A DNA stretch of 64,000 bases from Methylicorpusculum oleiharenae (GCF_009828925.2 NZ_WUTY02000001.1:1332492-1396491); one strand, 5' to 3'. Counted from the first letter of the stretch, positions 37,685-46,643 are shown. The notes: generated by a model not told the origin, from the letters alone. Translations and numbers: made by a program.

Positions 37685-40129
37685 ATGACAGCGAAACCGG
37701 CTTATTCATTGTTGCTGGCTATTTTTATCACCTCAGCCTGTTCGTTGGCTTATGAAGTGTTGTTGATACGGTTGTTTTCGATTATCCAATGGCATCATTT
37801 TGCTTATTTGATTATCAGTCTGGCGTTATTAGGTTACGGTGTCAGCGGGGTATTTCTGGCCTTTAACAGGGAGCGGCTGAAAGCTGTTTATCCGCGGGCA
37901 ATTTATGCGAATCTGGTTTTGTTCGCCCTCTCGGTGCCCGGTTGTTTTTGGATCGCACAGCAAATTCCATTCAACTCGGTACAGATTCTCTGGTCAATTC
38001 AGCAGTTCTGGTTTATGTGCGCGATCTATGTGTTGCTGGCGCTGCCATTTTTTTTCGCCGCAAATGTTATCGGACTGACTTTTTATCAGTATCGACAGGA
38101 TGCGTCATTAATCTATGCAGCCGATCTTTGCGGAGCGGGTATCGGCAGTCTGGGTATCATCATTGGATTGTTCGTACTGCTGCCGGGTAAAATATTATTC
38201 GTATTGGCCGGTTCAGGGCTGGCCGCAGCGATGCTGGTCATGGCGTTTGCTTTTCGTGGCGCGTTTGGTAAAACCAGTCTCCGGTTGACGCTGTTCATGC
38301 TGGTCGCGATCAGCTCATTCGGGCTGTTAAGCGGCATGCCGTTGACTATCTCGCCTTATAAAGACTTGAGTCAACTGTTGAGAATACCCGGAACGCGTAT
38401 TGTTGAGCAGCATTCCAGCCCCTTGGGTTTACTCAGCGTGGTCGAGAGTTCGCAAATGCCTTTGCGGCATGCGCCGGGACTCAGTCTGAATGCAGATACA
38501 GAGCCTCCGCCACAGCTTGGTGTATTTACCGATGCCGACGCTATGTCGGCCATCACGCAGTATGACGGCAATCCTGAAACAATACGTTATCTGGATCAGA
38601 CCACGTCGGCCTTGCCTTACCATTTACAAAAACTGCGCAGTGTACTGATTTTGGGTGCGGGAACCGGTAGCGATGTGTTACAGGCGCGTTACCACGAGAT
38701 TGCGCATATTGATGCGGTCGAGCTGAACCCGCAAACAGTTGATCTGGTGAAAGAAAAATATGCCGGTTTTGCCGGTCAACTTTATGATCCCGCTCATGTC
38801 ACTGTTCATATTGCCGAAGCACGGGGTTTTGTCGCGACGTCCAAAGAGCAGTTTGATTTGATCGCGATTTCCTTGCTGGATGGGTTTGGCGCTTCTGCGG
38901 CCGGGCTTTATGCGCTGTCAGAAACGTATCTTTATACGGAGCAGGCGATAGCTGAGTATTTGCGGCATTTAAAACCGGGCGGATATCTCAGTTTAACGCG
39001 ATGGATAAAAGTGCCGCCACGGGATTTGCCTAAACTGATCGCAACTGTCAAGAAGGTGCTAGACAATGCAAAGGTAAACAATCCGGAACTCACTGTCGTG
39101 TTGATCCGCAGTTGGCAAACGGGCACGTTACTGGTTAAAAACGGAGCTTTTTCCGGCGCTGAAATTGCCGCGTTAAAACGTTTTTGCGAAGAGCGCAGTT
39201 TCGATACCGATTATTATCCGGGGATTAACGAGGCGGATATCAACCGGTTCAATATAATGCAGGAACCCTATTATTACCAAGCTGCAACGGCACTGCTGGG
39301 TGAGCAGGGTGAGAATTTCATCGCCGACTACAAATTCAATATTGAACCTTCAACGGACGATCGCCCGTATTTTTTCCATTTTTTTAAATGGCGGACACTG
39401 CCTGAAATTTTATCTTTATTGGGCCAAGGCGGTATTTCATTACTGGAAAGCGGCTATTTGCTTTTGCTGATCGGCCTGGTGCAGGCCGGTATTGCCAGTG
39501 TGTTATTAATTGTTGTGCCGCTTGGTTTGTGGAAACGAAAGCTGGGTATTGCCGCCGGTTCACGCCAGCATTTACGCATTTTGTTGTATTTTTCATGCTT
39601 AGGCCTGGCGTTTTTACTTATCGAAATTGCGTTTATTCAGAAATTTATCTTGATCATGCATCATCCGCTTTATGCGATTACTGGGGTGGTCAGTACGTTT
39701 TTACTCAGTGCAGGAATCGGCAGTCACTATTCAAAAAAGCTGTCTGAGGGTAACGATAAATCGATGATTATCCGGCCGGTGGCCGCTATTTCGCTGTTGA
39801 GTACGCTCTATATTTTGGGTTTTGAAGAAATCATCAATTTTCTATTGCAAATGAGCGATCTCACTAAAATTATCAGTTGTGCAGGATTGATCGCCCCGCT
39901 TGGATTTTGTATGGGCATGCCTTTTCCTATGGGCATAGCGAGCCTGAGCCGGACCTCGCCGGAATTGATCCCTTGGGCCTGGGGTGTGAATGGCTGTGCC
40001 TCCGTAATCAGCGCGATTCTGGCGACGCTGATTGCGATGCAATTCGGTTTTTCCGTGCTGGTCTTTATGGCATTGGGTCTTTACGGACTGGCCGCGTTCA
40101 GTTTTCCAAGTTCGGACAGCGCGGGCTGA
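37685..40129 (+). CDS. Polytopic membrane protein with spermidine-synthase-like domain
   Basis: This 814-residue protein starts 3 bp after the PCMT-like gene. Residues 1-215 form about seven membrane helices (AYSLLLAIFITSACSLAYEVLLIRLF, then AADLCGAGIGSLGIIIGLFVLLPG). Residues about 240-580 carry a Rossmann methyltransferase-like domain of spermidine-synthase type, with VLILGAGTGSDVLQARYH, IDAVELNPQTVDLVKEKY and LKPGGYLSLTRW. The remainder is a second membrane bundle ending in GMPFPMGIASLS. The residues required for aminopropyl transfer are not clearly conserved (ISLLDGFGAS at the gatekeeper position). Fused membrane plus spermidine-synthase-like proteins are widespread and mostly uncharacterised. 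Polyamine synthesis should not be assumed. Confidence 0.85.
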   Translation: MTAKPAYSLLLAIFITSACSLAYEVLLIRLFSIIQWHHFAYLIISLALLGYGVSGVFLAFNRERLKAVYPRAIYANLVLFALSVPGCFWIAQQIPFNSVQILWSIQQFWFMCAIYVLLALPFFFAANVIGLTFYQYRQDASLIYAADLCGAGIGSLGIIIGLFVLLPGKILFVLAGSGLAAAMLVMAFAFRGAFGKTSLRLTLFMLVAISSFGLLSGMPLTISPYKDLSQLLRIPGTRIVEQHSSPLGLLSVVESSQMPLRHAPGLSLNADTEPPPQLGVFTDADAMSAITQYDGNPETIRYLDQTTSALPYHLQKLRSVLILGAGTGSDVLQARYHEIAHIDAVELNPQTVDLVKEKYAGFAGQLYDPAHVTVHIAEARGFVATSKEQFDLIAISLLDGFGASAAGLYALSETYLYTEQAIAEYLRHLKPGGYLSLTRWIKVPPRDLPKLIATVKKVLDNAKVNNPELTVVLIRSWQTGTLLVKNGAFSGAEIAALKRFCEERSFDTDYYPGINEADINRFNIMQEPYYYQAATALLGEQGENFIADYKFNIEPSTDDRPYFFHFFKWRTLPEILSLLGQGGISLLESGYLLLLIGLVQAGIASVLLIVVPLGLWKRKLGIAAGSRQHLRILLYFSCLGLAFLLIEIAFIQKFILIMHHPLYAITGVVSTFLLSAGIGSHYSKKLSEGNDKSMIIRPVAAISLLSTLYILGFEEIINFLLQMSDLTKIISCAGLIAPLGFCMGMPFPMGIASLSRTSPELIPWAWGVNGCASVISAILATLIAMQFGFSVLVFMALGLYGLAAFSFPSSDSAG

Positions 40130-40190
40130 ATATTTCTGCAACCCTACCCAAAAACTGTTGCTTTCAGTTTCCATCGTGCAGAACAACATG

Positions 40191-40266
40191 TAGGTTGCGG
40201 TTGGCGATAGCCAACCCAACATTTCAAGGCTATGGCATTAATTGTTGGGTTGCGAAAAGCATGCAT
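40191..40266 (+). repeat. Dispersed REP/BIME-like repeat, copy C
   Basis: This is a well-preserved copy: TAGGTTGCGGTTGGCGATAG, CCAACCCAACATTTCAAGGC and GTTGGGTTGCGAAAAGC. The GTTGGC-GAT-AGCCAAC hairpin and the outer CCCAACA/TGTTGGG pairing are intact. It sits between the spermidine-synthase-like gene and a small membrane-protein gene. Confidence 0.85.
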
Positions 40267-40282
40267 CCCCCAGGAGTTAGGG

Positions 40283-40465
40283 ATGACAAGCGAACAAAAC
40301 CTCCTTGTGCACTTGATTCCGGCAATTCCTGCAGGAATTGCGGTATTGCTGAAGCAGCTTTATATTCAGGAGATAGTTAAGGTAATGGCTATAATCGTTA
40401 TCTCAGCATTATCTTTCGGTTGGCAGCTTGTTGCGACCGTTAACACCGGAGCGCTTTTTAAATGA
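40283..40465 (+). CDS. Small membrane protein preceding TIGR03790 gene
   Basis: ATG 40283 follows AGGAG by 6 nt and opens 60 codons. The product starts MTSEQNLLVHLIPAIPAGIA and has a second hydrophobic run (VMAIIVISALSFGWQLVA). Its TGA overlaps the ATG of the TIGR03790 gene (ATGA, 40462-40465), so translation may be coupled. The longer frame starting at 40232 runs into the repeat and is unlikely. I recognise no family. The coupling is the main reason to believe the gene is real. Confidence 0.55.
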   Translation: MTSEQNLLVHLIPAIPAGIAVLLKQLYIQEIVKVMAIIVISALSFGWQLVATVNTGALFK

Positions 40466-41508
40466 ATAAAATAATCATGTTCTTTGGCGGGCTGCTGATA
40501 GCCTGCCTGAGTCTTTCAGTCAATGCGGTGCCGCTTAATCCAATGTTGGCGCCGCTATCTGCTTTAACGGCAAAAGATATTGCGATTATCGTCAATGATG
40601 CCGATCCAATGAGCGGTCAAATTGCAGATTATTACCAGCGGCGCCGCGGCGTTCCGGCAGATCAGGTGATTCACATCCGGTTTAATCCAAAGACCAAGGT
40701 GCTTAGCCGGCTGGAATTTGCCGTGCAAAAAAAGCGGGTGGACGAAAAGACGCCGGCACATGTTCAGGCCTTTGTTCTGACCTGGATGCAGCCTTACCGG
40801 GTCGATTGCATGTCGATAACCACCGCTTTTGCGATGGGTTTTGACGAGGCATTTTGTGCGGAAGGGTGTGAGTTAACGCGCAAAAATCCCTATTTCAACT
40901 CGATCAGTTCTCTACCGTTTCGAGATTATAACTTGAGACCCGCCATGATGCTGGCCGGAAACAGTGTTAAGGATGTCAAAGCGCTGATAGACCGGGGTAT
41001 TGCTGCAGACTTTTCCCAGCCTAAAGGGTCGGCCTATTTGTTGAAAACGGCTGATAAAGCCCGCAGTTCCCGCGCTGTCTTTTTTCCCAAGATTGCGGAA
41101 GGGTTTAAAGGGGTATGGCCGGTTTTTTATATGGAAAAGGAATTTATCAAAGGGCAGGACGATGTCATGTTTTATTTTACCGGATTGACTCAAGTGCCCT
41201 ACATCAATGAAAACCGTTATCCGCCTGGGGCGATTGCCGATCATCTGACGTCTGCAGGCGGCGTTCTTTCCGGAAGCAAACAGATGAACATCCTGGACTG
41301 GTTAAAAGCAGGCGCAACAGCCAGTTACGGTGCGGTGGTCGAGCCCTGTAATTTCCCGCCCAAATTTCCGCATCCGGGCGTGCTGATGGCCAATTATCTG
41401 CGCGGCAGTTCGTTGATTGAAGCTTACTGGAAGAGTGTCGGCATGCCGGGGCAGGGCGTGTTTGTCGGAGAACCTTTGGCCCGGCCTTTTGCTTATCCAT
41501 CCAAATAA
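40462..41508 (+). CDS. TIGR03790-family exported protein
   Basis: This 348-residue protein starts with a signal peptide (IIMFFGGLLIACLSLSVNA) and continues with the TIGR03790 pattern. Recognised blocks are IAIIVNDADPMSGQIADYYQ (about 46-65), RRGVPADQVIHI, LTWMQPYRVDCMSITTAFAMGF, YFNSISSLPFRDYNLRPAMMLAG and WLKAGATASYGAVVEPC. The family is sporadic in bacteria, of unknown function, and predicted to be periplasmic or secreted. Cysteines in CMSIT, FCAEGCE and EPCNF could form disulfides or bind metal. It is coupled to the small membrane gene upstream and follows the PCMT/spermidine-synthase-like pair, which suggests a shared pathway outside the cytoplasm. Confidence 0.82.
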   Translation: MNKIIMFFGGLLIACLSLSVNAVPLNPMLAPLSALTAKDIAIIVNDADPMSGQIADYYQRRRGVPADQVIHIRFNPKTKVLSRLEFAVQKKRVDEKTPAHVQAFVLTWMQPYRVDCMSITTAFAMGFDEAFCAEGCELTRKNPYFNSISSLPFRDYNLRPAMMLAGNSVKDVKALIDRGIAADFSQPKGSAYLLKTADKARSSRAVFFPKIAEGFKGVWPVFYMEKEFIKGQDDVMFYFTGLTQVPYINENRYPPGAIADHLTSAGGVLSGSKQMNILDWLKAGATASYGAVVEPCNFPPKFPHPGVLMANYLRGSSLIEAYWKSVGMPGQGVFVGEPLARPFAYPSK

Positions 41509-41649
41509 TGTTCATGGCAAGGCTTACGCCAATCCTAAAAGCCGCAAAATTCAAAGTGAGAATTACTGTTTAGCAAGGCTCAACATCGCTAAGATGGAGG
41601 CCCTTCGTTATAATGCAGGCTCATTTATAACAATGTTCCGGAGTTTTAC

Positions 41650-42105
41650 ATGTCTTTAGCTATTACTTTGCATCTTCTTGCCTCAGTTATCTGGGTGGGC
41701 GGTATGTTTTTCGCCTATATGGCGTTGCGCCCCGTTGCAGCCCAGTTGTTAGAGGCGCCCATGCGCTTGACCTTGTGGGCGCAAGTCTTCGAACGTTTCT
41801 TTCCCTATGTGTGGGGTTCGATCATCATTCTTTTATTGACCGGACTGTGGATTACTTTTTCAGTGCTGGGCGGGATGGGATCAGCCGGTATGCATGTGCA
41901 TACAATGTTAATGCTGGGCATCATCATGATGCTTATCTTCGGACACATCTATTTTGCGCCCTTCAAACGCCTGAAACAGGCTGTTGAGACGGCTGACTGG
42001 GCGATGGGTGGCGCTAAGCTGGGCCAGATCCGAATGCTGATTGGCATTAACCTGTGCCTGGGTTTGCTGGTTGTTGTGATTGCCTCTATGGGACGCTATT
42101 GGTAA
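41650..42105 (+). CDS. CopD-like four-helix membrane protein
   Basis: This 151-residue protein has four membrane helices, starting LAITLHLLASVIWVGGMFFAYMALRP. The first helix contains H-x8-GGMFF, the pattern of the CopD/DUF2269-like heme- or copper-associated membrane family. FGHIYFAPFKRLKQAV lies in the third loop. Histidines at HLL, HVHTM and GHIYF could be ligands. Related proteins move copper or handle heme in the membrane. It precedes the PepSY membrane protein by 52 bp on the same strand, so the two may be co-expressed. Copper transport is suggested by family only. Confidence 0.75.
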   Translation: MSLAITLHLLASVIWVGGMFFAYMALRPVAAQLLEAPMRLTLWAQVFERFFPYVWGSIIILLLTGLWITFSVLGGMGSAGMHVHTMLMLGIIMMLIFGHIYFAPFKRLKQAVETADWAMGGAKLGQIRMLIGINLCLGLLVVVIASMGRYW

Positions 42106-42157
42106 GGGTTGATTTGAAATTCATGATACGTCTTTAAGAATCAAGTAAAGCAAGACA

Positions 42158-43477
42158 ATGCAGCTGATAAAATACCAGGCTACCTTTCGAGCCAGATGGC
42201 TAGTGCTGCACCGCTATTTGGCGTTGAGCGCAGGCTTGTTGATGGCGATCATCGGCCTCACGGGCAGTGTGTCTTTGTACCGGGATACGCTGGATACGCT
42301 GTTCAATCCGGCGCTCGCAATTGGGCATTCGCAGGACAATTATCAATCGCTGGATAAATTACTGGACGCCGTCAAAAAAGCGCATCCGGACCGTCACGGT
42401 GCCTGGACGCTTGAAATGCCGGATGCTTCGCATGACACCGTGACGGCCTGGTTTGAAAAACCCTATGAAACAACGGGGCAGATTTATGCGCCGTTAATGG
42501 TGTCTATCAATCCTTACACGGCCGAAGTGGTGGCAAGCCGCCTTTGGGGGCAAACCGCCATGACCTGGCTACTTGATTTGCATAAACAGTTGGCATGGGA
42601 TGCATTAGGCTGGCAGATTGTGGGTGGGGTGGGTCTGTTAATGATCTTATCCGTTTTGTCCGGTCTTTATCTGTGGTGGCCTGCAAGAAAACAGCTGTTT
42701 GCGATTTTTTCAGTTCAACAGAAAAGTCTGATCAAATTTGCGTTTGATGCGCATCGATTGATAGGGCTATTGAGTGCCCTGGCATTGTTGAGTCTGGCAT
42801 TGACCGGATTAAATTTGAGTTTTCCGCAAATACTGGAATCATTTACCGGATCGACAGGGATGAGTCATGGCGGTAACGGTCCTTTGATTCTGAGTACGGC
42901 TGTGCCGAATAATCGTCCGGTAAGATTGTCGGAAGCGGCATTCATCGCGAAAGCCCCGTTTCCAAAAGCAGAATTAAGACGAATTACAACGCCTTCCGGT
43001 GTTGACGGAACCTTTCAGGTTAATCTTCGGCAGAACAGTGAAATTAACCAAAAACACCCTTTTACGATGGTATGGATAGATCGTTGGAGCGGCCATATCA
43101 AGGAAGTACGCGATCCGGCCAAGTTTTCTACGGGTGAAAAGCTGATGGCCTGGATGTGGCCGTTGCATACCGGCGAAGCATTAGGCACCTCCGGTCGCTT
43201 CATCTGGTTTCTTGCCGGAATCAGCCTTTTTCTATTGTATGTCAGCGGCGTTATGCGCTGGTTACATCGTCATGGCTGGATGCGCGATCAAGCGCTGAAT
43301 TTCTCGAAATTCAAAACCCACGCATTGACAATAATAGTCAAGTTGCAACGCGTTATGTTGATGCTCTGGCGTTTGTTGGGTGAGTTCATTCGTTACGCCA
43401 CCCCGATTGTATTAAAGGCGTTGACAGCTTTTTCACGCAAGATAAGTTTGGTCTGGGCTGAGTGTCTGCGTCGCTAG
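42158..43477 (+). CDS. PepSY-associated transmembrane protein (PiuB-like)
   Basis: This 439-residue membrane protein has the arrangement of the PepSY_TM family. The first helix carries LHRYLALSAGLLMAIIGLTGSVSLYRD, a periplasmic PepSY segment follows, then LDLHKQLAWDALGWQIVGGVGLLMILSVLSGLYLWWP. Next come FDAHRLIGLLSALALLSLALTGL and finally WPLHTGEALGTSGRFIWFLAGISLFLLYVSGVMRW. Conserved histidines in HRY, LHK, DAHR and LHTG probably ligate heme or metal. The family includes iron-uptake-associated and ferric-reductase-like proteins. Together with the CopD-like gene it suggests a membrane redox or metal-handling pair. Confidence 0.82.
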   Translation: MQLIKYQATFRARWLVLHRYLALSAGLLMAIIGLTGSVSLYRDTLDTLFNPALAIGHSQDNYQSLDKLLDAVKKAHPDRHGAWTLEMPDASHDTVTAWFEKPYETTGQIYAPLMVSINPYTAEVVASRLWGQTAMTWLLDLHKQLAWDALGWQIVGGVGLLMILSVLSGLYLWWPARKQLFAIFSVQQKSLIKFAFDAHRLIGLLSALALLSLALTGLNLSFPQILESFTGSTGMSHGGNGPLILSTAVPNNRPVRLSEAAFIAKAPFPKAELRRITTPSGVDGTFQVNLRQNSEINQKHPFTMVWIDRWSGHIKEVRDPAKFSTGEKLMAWMWPLHTGEALGTSGRFIWFLAGISLFLLYVSGVMRWLHRHGWMRDQALNFSKFKTHALTIIVKLQRVMLMLWRLLGEFIRYATPIVLKALTAFSRKISLVWAECLRR

Positions 43478-43592
43478 TCTTTTTTGCCTGGTGAATAGTT
43501 GATTAAAGGCTCATTCCAAATTTGCCAGGTTTTTCACGGTAATTATTTTTGAAAATGATACGGTAACCTTTGTTTTTTAAAGGAGAACCCCC

Positions 43593-43814
43593 ATGCTGCA
43601 AATGTCATCCGCAACCGCCACACAAGCCGATTTTACAGAATTATTGTGCCAGCAATTTCTTTCATCAAGAGGCTACGGCGCTTTCGCGTTTTTGAGCGCC
43701 TATGATGCCGCTCAGTTATTCACCCGCTATACAAAGCAACACCGCTCTGACAAGGATTTTATTAAAGACTTTGTTCGCAGCTTTGTAGGCGGAAGAATCA
43801 CATTGCCACTCTGA
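43593..43814 (+). CDS. Hypothetical small protein, 73 aa
   Basis: I do not recognise this family. The start at 43593 follows AAGGAGAA by about 7 nt, a good ribosome-binding site. The product is soluble: MLQMSSATATQADFTELLC, then FLSSRGYGAFAFLSAYDAAQLF, FIKDFVRSFVGGRITLPL. It has no signal peptide or membrane helix. A stem with T-run follows 50 bp later, consistent with a monocistronic gene. Confidence 0.6.
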   Translation: MLQMSSATATQADFTELLCQQFLSSRGYGAFAFLSAYDAAQLFTRYTKQHRSDKDFIKDFVRSFVGGRITLPL

Positions 43815-43864
43815 TGGTTCGTTTTGCCATCCCCCGCTGTTATTTTTTTACTAGTTGACAATCA

Positions 43865-43894
43865 AGGCAGATTGTTCCGGACTGCCTCATTTTT
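43865..43894 (+). terminator. Terminator-like hairpin after the 73-aa gene
   Basis: AGGCAG (43865-43870) pairs with CTGCCT (43882-43887) over an 11-nt loop, followed by CATTTTTC. It is a modest intrinsic terminator for the preceding gene. Confidence 0.6.
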
Positions 43895-43920
43895 CTTGAT
43901 GCGCCAGAATTTCTCAGGGA

Positions 43921-43964
43921 GCGGACCGTACATGCTAAGTCGTTGTAATGCACGTACGGTCTGC
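43921..43964. repeat. Imperfect 15-bp hairpin
   Basis: GCGGACCGTACATGC (43921-43935) and GCACGTACGGTCTGC (43950-43964) pair with two G-U type mismatches on RNA, around a 14-nt loop. The purpose is unknown. It lies in a 700-bp gene-poor gap. Confidence 0.6.
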
Positions 43965-44265
43965 CACTCATTCCAGTGGCTCTTATTCGGCTAAAGATAA
44001 TGCTAAGCCAGAATCTGACTTTATCACACTGAAATATTCACTCAATACCTTTTCAAATGGCTGATTCATCAGCAAATAGCTATGGCTGCCTGTTGGTGTA
44101 TTTCCAGCAAAAATGATAGGCTTTTATCTAAAACGATTATCCTGAAATTCGCAGTTAGTCTTCGGAAAGCATGAAAGATAAAATGCAATATGCAGTAGTG
44201 TGCAGCGGCAGTCTTTTGTGTCTCGTTGAATATTTTCGTGCGTTGAGTGTTTTTGGGGATCAAAT

Positions 44266-44490
44266 AATTTTTCCTGATTAGCAAGCTGTTTCAGCTAAAT
44301 CCATAAGCCCGTCATGCCCGTTCGGAAACGGGCTACCAGTGCCATGGATGGCAAGCTGCTAGCCTATCCAAGGGGTCTGGATTTCGCCAATCCCCCGGCA
44401 TTCTCTGGCCGGGGCAGGCTCTGCAGAAATGACGCGGTCGACAACGGATAAAGAGTTAGAGCTGAAACAGCTTTTTAATCAGGTAAATTT
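44266..44490. mobile_element. MITE-like element with 31-bp terminal inverted repeats
   Basis: The arm 44266-44296 (ending CAAGCTGTTTCAGCT) matches the reverse complement of 44460-44490 in 27 of 31 positions, including 13 consecutive bases (AGCTGTTTCAGCT). The 163-bp core contains smaller hairpins (GCCCGTTCGGAAACGGGC and CCCCGGCATTCTCTGGCCGG) but no reading frame. Size and arms resemble a non-autonomous miniature element or an old cruciform unit. It ends 32 bp upstream of the NSS transporter ATG. Confidence 0.65.
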
Positions 44491-44522
44491 TTAAGATTAT
44501 TGAACGTGAGGCTTGAGTCTAT

Positions 44523-46643
44523 ATGAGCGCCAATGACAACTGTAACCGGGGTGAAGCCTGGGGCTCGCGTTTTGGAGTGATTTTAGCGGTCGCCGGTTCG
44601 GCTGTGGGATTGGGCAATTTTTTGCGCTTTCCGGGGCAGGTGGCTGCGAACGGCGGCGGTGCATTCATGGTGCCTTACTTTATCTGCTTCATTCTGGTCG
44701 GCATTCCGATTTGCTGGGCAGAATGGACGATGGGGCGTTATGGCGGAAGGCATGGCTTTAATTCGGTGCCGGGCATCTTTTCAGTTTTATGGCGTCATCC
44801 GCTCAGTAAATACTTTGGTGCGTTAGGCTTGCTGATACCCATCGTTATCTACATGTATTATGTGTACATCGAGTCCTGGTGTCTGGCGTATGCCTGGTAC
44901 TACCTGAACGGTGACCTTGATCTGGGTAGGAATCCGGCCGTTTACGGTGCATTTTTCAATCAATTTACCGGTATGGAGGCGGATGGCAGCGTATTTAAAG
45001 ACGGCATAAAACCGGTGTTCTGGTTTTTTTGCATTACCTTTCTGATTAATTTCTATTTCATCTACCGGGGTTTGACGCGCGGTATTGAAACCTTTTGTAA
45101 ATATGCGATTCCGCTGTTGATTGTTGCTGCCGTAGTGGTTGCATTCCGGGTTTTAACGCTGCCTGAACAGCCGGTACCCAAGCCTTGGCAGACGGTTTTA
45201 CCGGCAGTGATCAGTCAAAATCAGTGGCAAGCCCTACAAAAATTGGCCTTGAATCCACAAACACTACCGGCAGAATTGAAAGAGCAGGTTGAACATACCA
45301 TCGCCACTTATCTCGATCATCAGTTGAAATCTGCCGATACTCGTATTGCTCAGGAAAACGTGCTGGTTCCGCCTGCAGGTTTTGCCAAAACAGAGGCGGC
45401 TTACGCTTTGGCGATGGCTGAAATCAGGTCAGCACAAAAAGGTAATGCTTACAGAGTCTGGCTGGAAAAGGCAAAAGACGCGTTGGATCAAGAGGCTAAA
45501 TTGGCATTAAGAGCCTTAGAGAAAGAAGCGCTTCAAGCGGATAAAAACAATTCAGCTGAACAGCAAGAAAAGATTCACACGCAACGGTTAGTCTATTTTT
45601 CAAAACTTTCTCTACAACCAGCAGATCAGTTAGCGGCTATGTTAGCTTCGGTCAACGGTGCTGAGAGCTTCGGTAATTTTAATGCGCTGGTTTTGCGTTC
45701 AGCCGCTCTTGAAGTGGCTGAGCTTCCAAGAAACGTAAGCAATGGCTTGGGTTACATGTGGAATCCCGATTTTGAAAAACTCAAGGATCCAGCCGTCTGG
45801 CTGGCAGCGGCAGGACAAATTTTTTTCTCGTTATCGGTAGGATTCGGCGTTATTTTGACGTATGCCAGTTATCTTAAAAGAGATGACGATGTCGTACTGT
45901 CCGGTTTAACTGCTTCAGTGACCAATGAGTTTTGTGAAGTCTGTCTAGGCGGATTGGTCGCAATTCCTGCGACCTTTATTTTTCTCGGAACCGCATTGAC
46001 CATGGAAGCGGTCGCCGGTTCGACGTTTGGCCTAGGGTTTAACACCTTACCTACCGTATTTGCCGGTATGCCGGATGGTCGCTGGTACGGCGCTTTATGG
46101 TTCACGCTTTTATTTTTAGCGGCCATCACCAGTTCATTAAGCATGCTGCAACCGGCGATTGCTTTTCTTGAGGAAGGCTTTGGCCTGAAACGACGCGGCA
46201 GTGTTGCCGCATTAGGTTTAATGACGCTCAGCGGCGCTTTGCTGGTCGTTTATTTCTCGGGAAATGCGGTTGCATTGTCGACAATGGATGACTGGATAGG
46301 AACTGTTGGTATATTTCTGTTAGCGACGATAGAAGTGATTGTCTTTTCCTGGGTTTTGGGGGTTGATAAAGGGATAGACGAAGCCAACAGAGGGTCCGAT
46401 TTATTGATACCCAGAGCTTTTCGTTTTGTTTTCAAATACATTACCCCGGCCTTTTTATTAGTTATTTTGGGCAGTTGGCTGGTCCAGTCGCTTCCGGCAA
46501 AAATCGAGGCGGTTCGGTCTCAGCCTGAAGTATTACTGATTGTTTTATATTTGGTGATCAGTCTGATTTTTTTGGTGTTGATGGTGTCATTGGCAGGAGA
46601 AAATTGGCGCAGGAAGGGTATTCATGAACAGGAGGAGGTATGA
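44523..46643 (+). CDS. Sodium:neurotransmitter symporter family transporter with large insertion
   Basis: This 706-residue inner-membrane Na+-coupled symporter is probably for amino acids or similar amines. Helix 1 carries the family signature WGSRFGVILAVAGSAVGLGNFLRFPGQVAANGGGAF, and ICWAEWTMGRYGGR follows. After helix 5 (AVVVAFRVLTLPEQ, near residue 215) an extra hydrophilic helical segment runs to about residue 405. It is rich in Lys, Glu and Ala (YRVWLEKAKDALDQEAKLAL). Then the canonical GYMWNPDFEKLKDPAVWLAAAGQIFFSLSVG begins. Usual bacterial members are 440-530 aa without this insert. The start has GAGG upstream. A small membrane gene is coupled to the stop. Substrate unknown. Confidence 0.9.
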   Translation: MSANDNCNRGEAWGSRFGVILAVAGSAVGLGNFLRFPGQVAANGGGAFMVPYFICFILVGIPICWAEWTMGRYGGRHGFNSVPGIFSVLWRHPLSKYFGALGLLIPIVIYMYYVYIESWCLAYAWYYLNGDLDLGRNPAVYGAFFNQFTGMEADGSVFKDGIKPVFWFFCITFLINFYFIYRGLTRGIETFCKYAIPLLIVAAVVVAFRVLTLPEQPVPKPWQTVLPAVISQNQWQALQKLALNPQTLPAELKEQVEHTIATYLDHQLKSADTRIAQENVLVPPAGFAKTEAAYALAMAEIRSAQKGNAYRVWLEKAKDALDQEAKLALRALEKEALQADKNNSAEQQEKIHTQRLVYFSKLSLQPADQLAAMLASVNGAESFGNFNALVLRSAALEVAELPRNVSNGLGYMWNPDFEKLKDPAVWLAAAGQIFFSLSVGFGVILTYASYLKRDDDVVLSGLTASVTNEFCEVCLGGLVAIPATFIFLGTALTMEAVAGSTFGLGFNTLPTVFAGMPDGRWYGALWFTLLFLAAITSSLSMLQPAIAFLEEGFGLKRRGSVAALGLMTLSGALLVVYFSGNAVALSTMDDWIGTVGIFLLATIEVIVFSWVLGVDKGIDEANRGSDLLIPRAFRFVFKYITPAFLLVILGSWLVQSLPAKIEAVRSQPEVLLIVLYLVISLIFLVLMVSLAGENWRRKGIHEQEEV

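Noticed and set aside
37685-40129. Assigning speE (spermidine synthase) to the membrane protein
   Set aside because: The Rossmann core is present, but the residues needed for aminopropyl transfer are not clearly conserved, and the protein is mostly membrane-embedded.
40232-40282. Longer start for the small membrane protein upstream of TIGR03790
   Set aside because: The extra residues come from the dispersed repeat, and the internal ATG has a well-placed AGGAG.
44069-44284. Open frame of 71 codons on the minus strand before the MITE-like element
   Set aside because: The composition looks random, the frame runs into the inverted repeat, and no start signal is seen.
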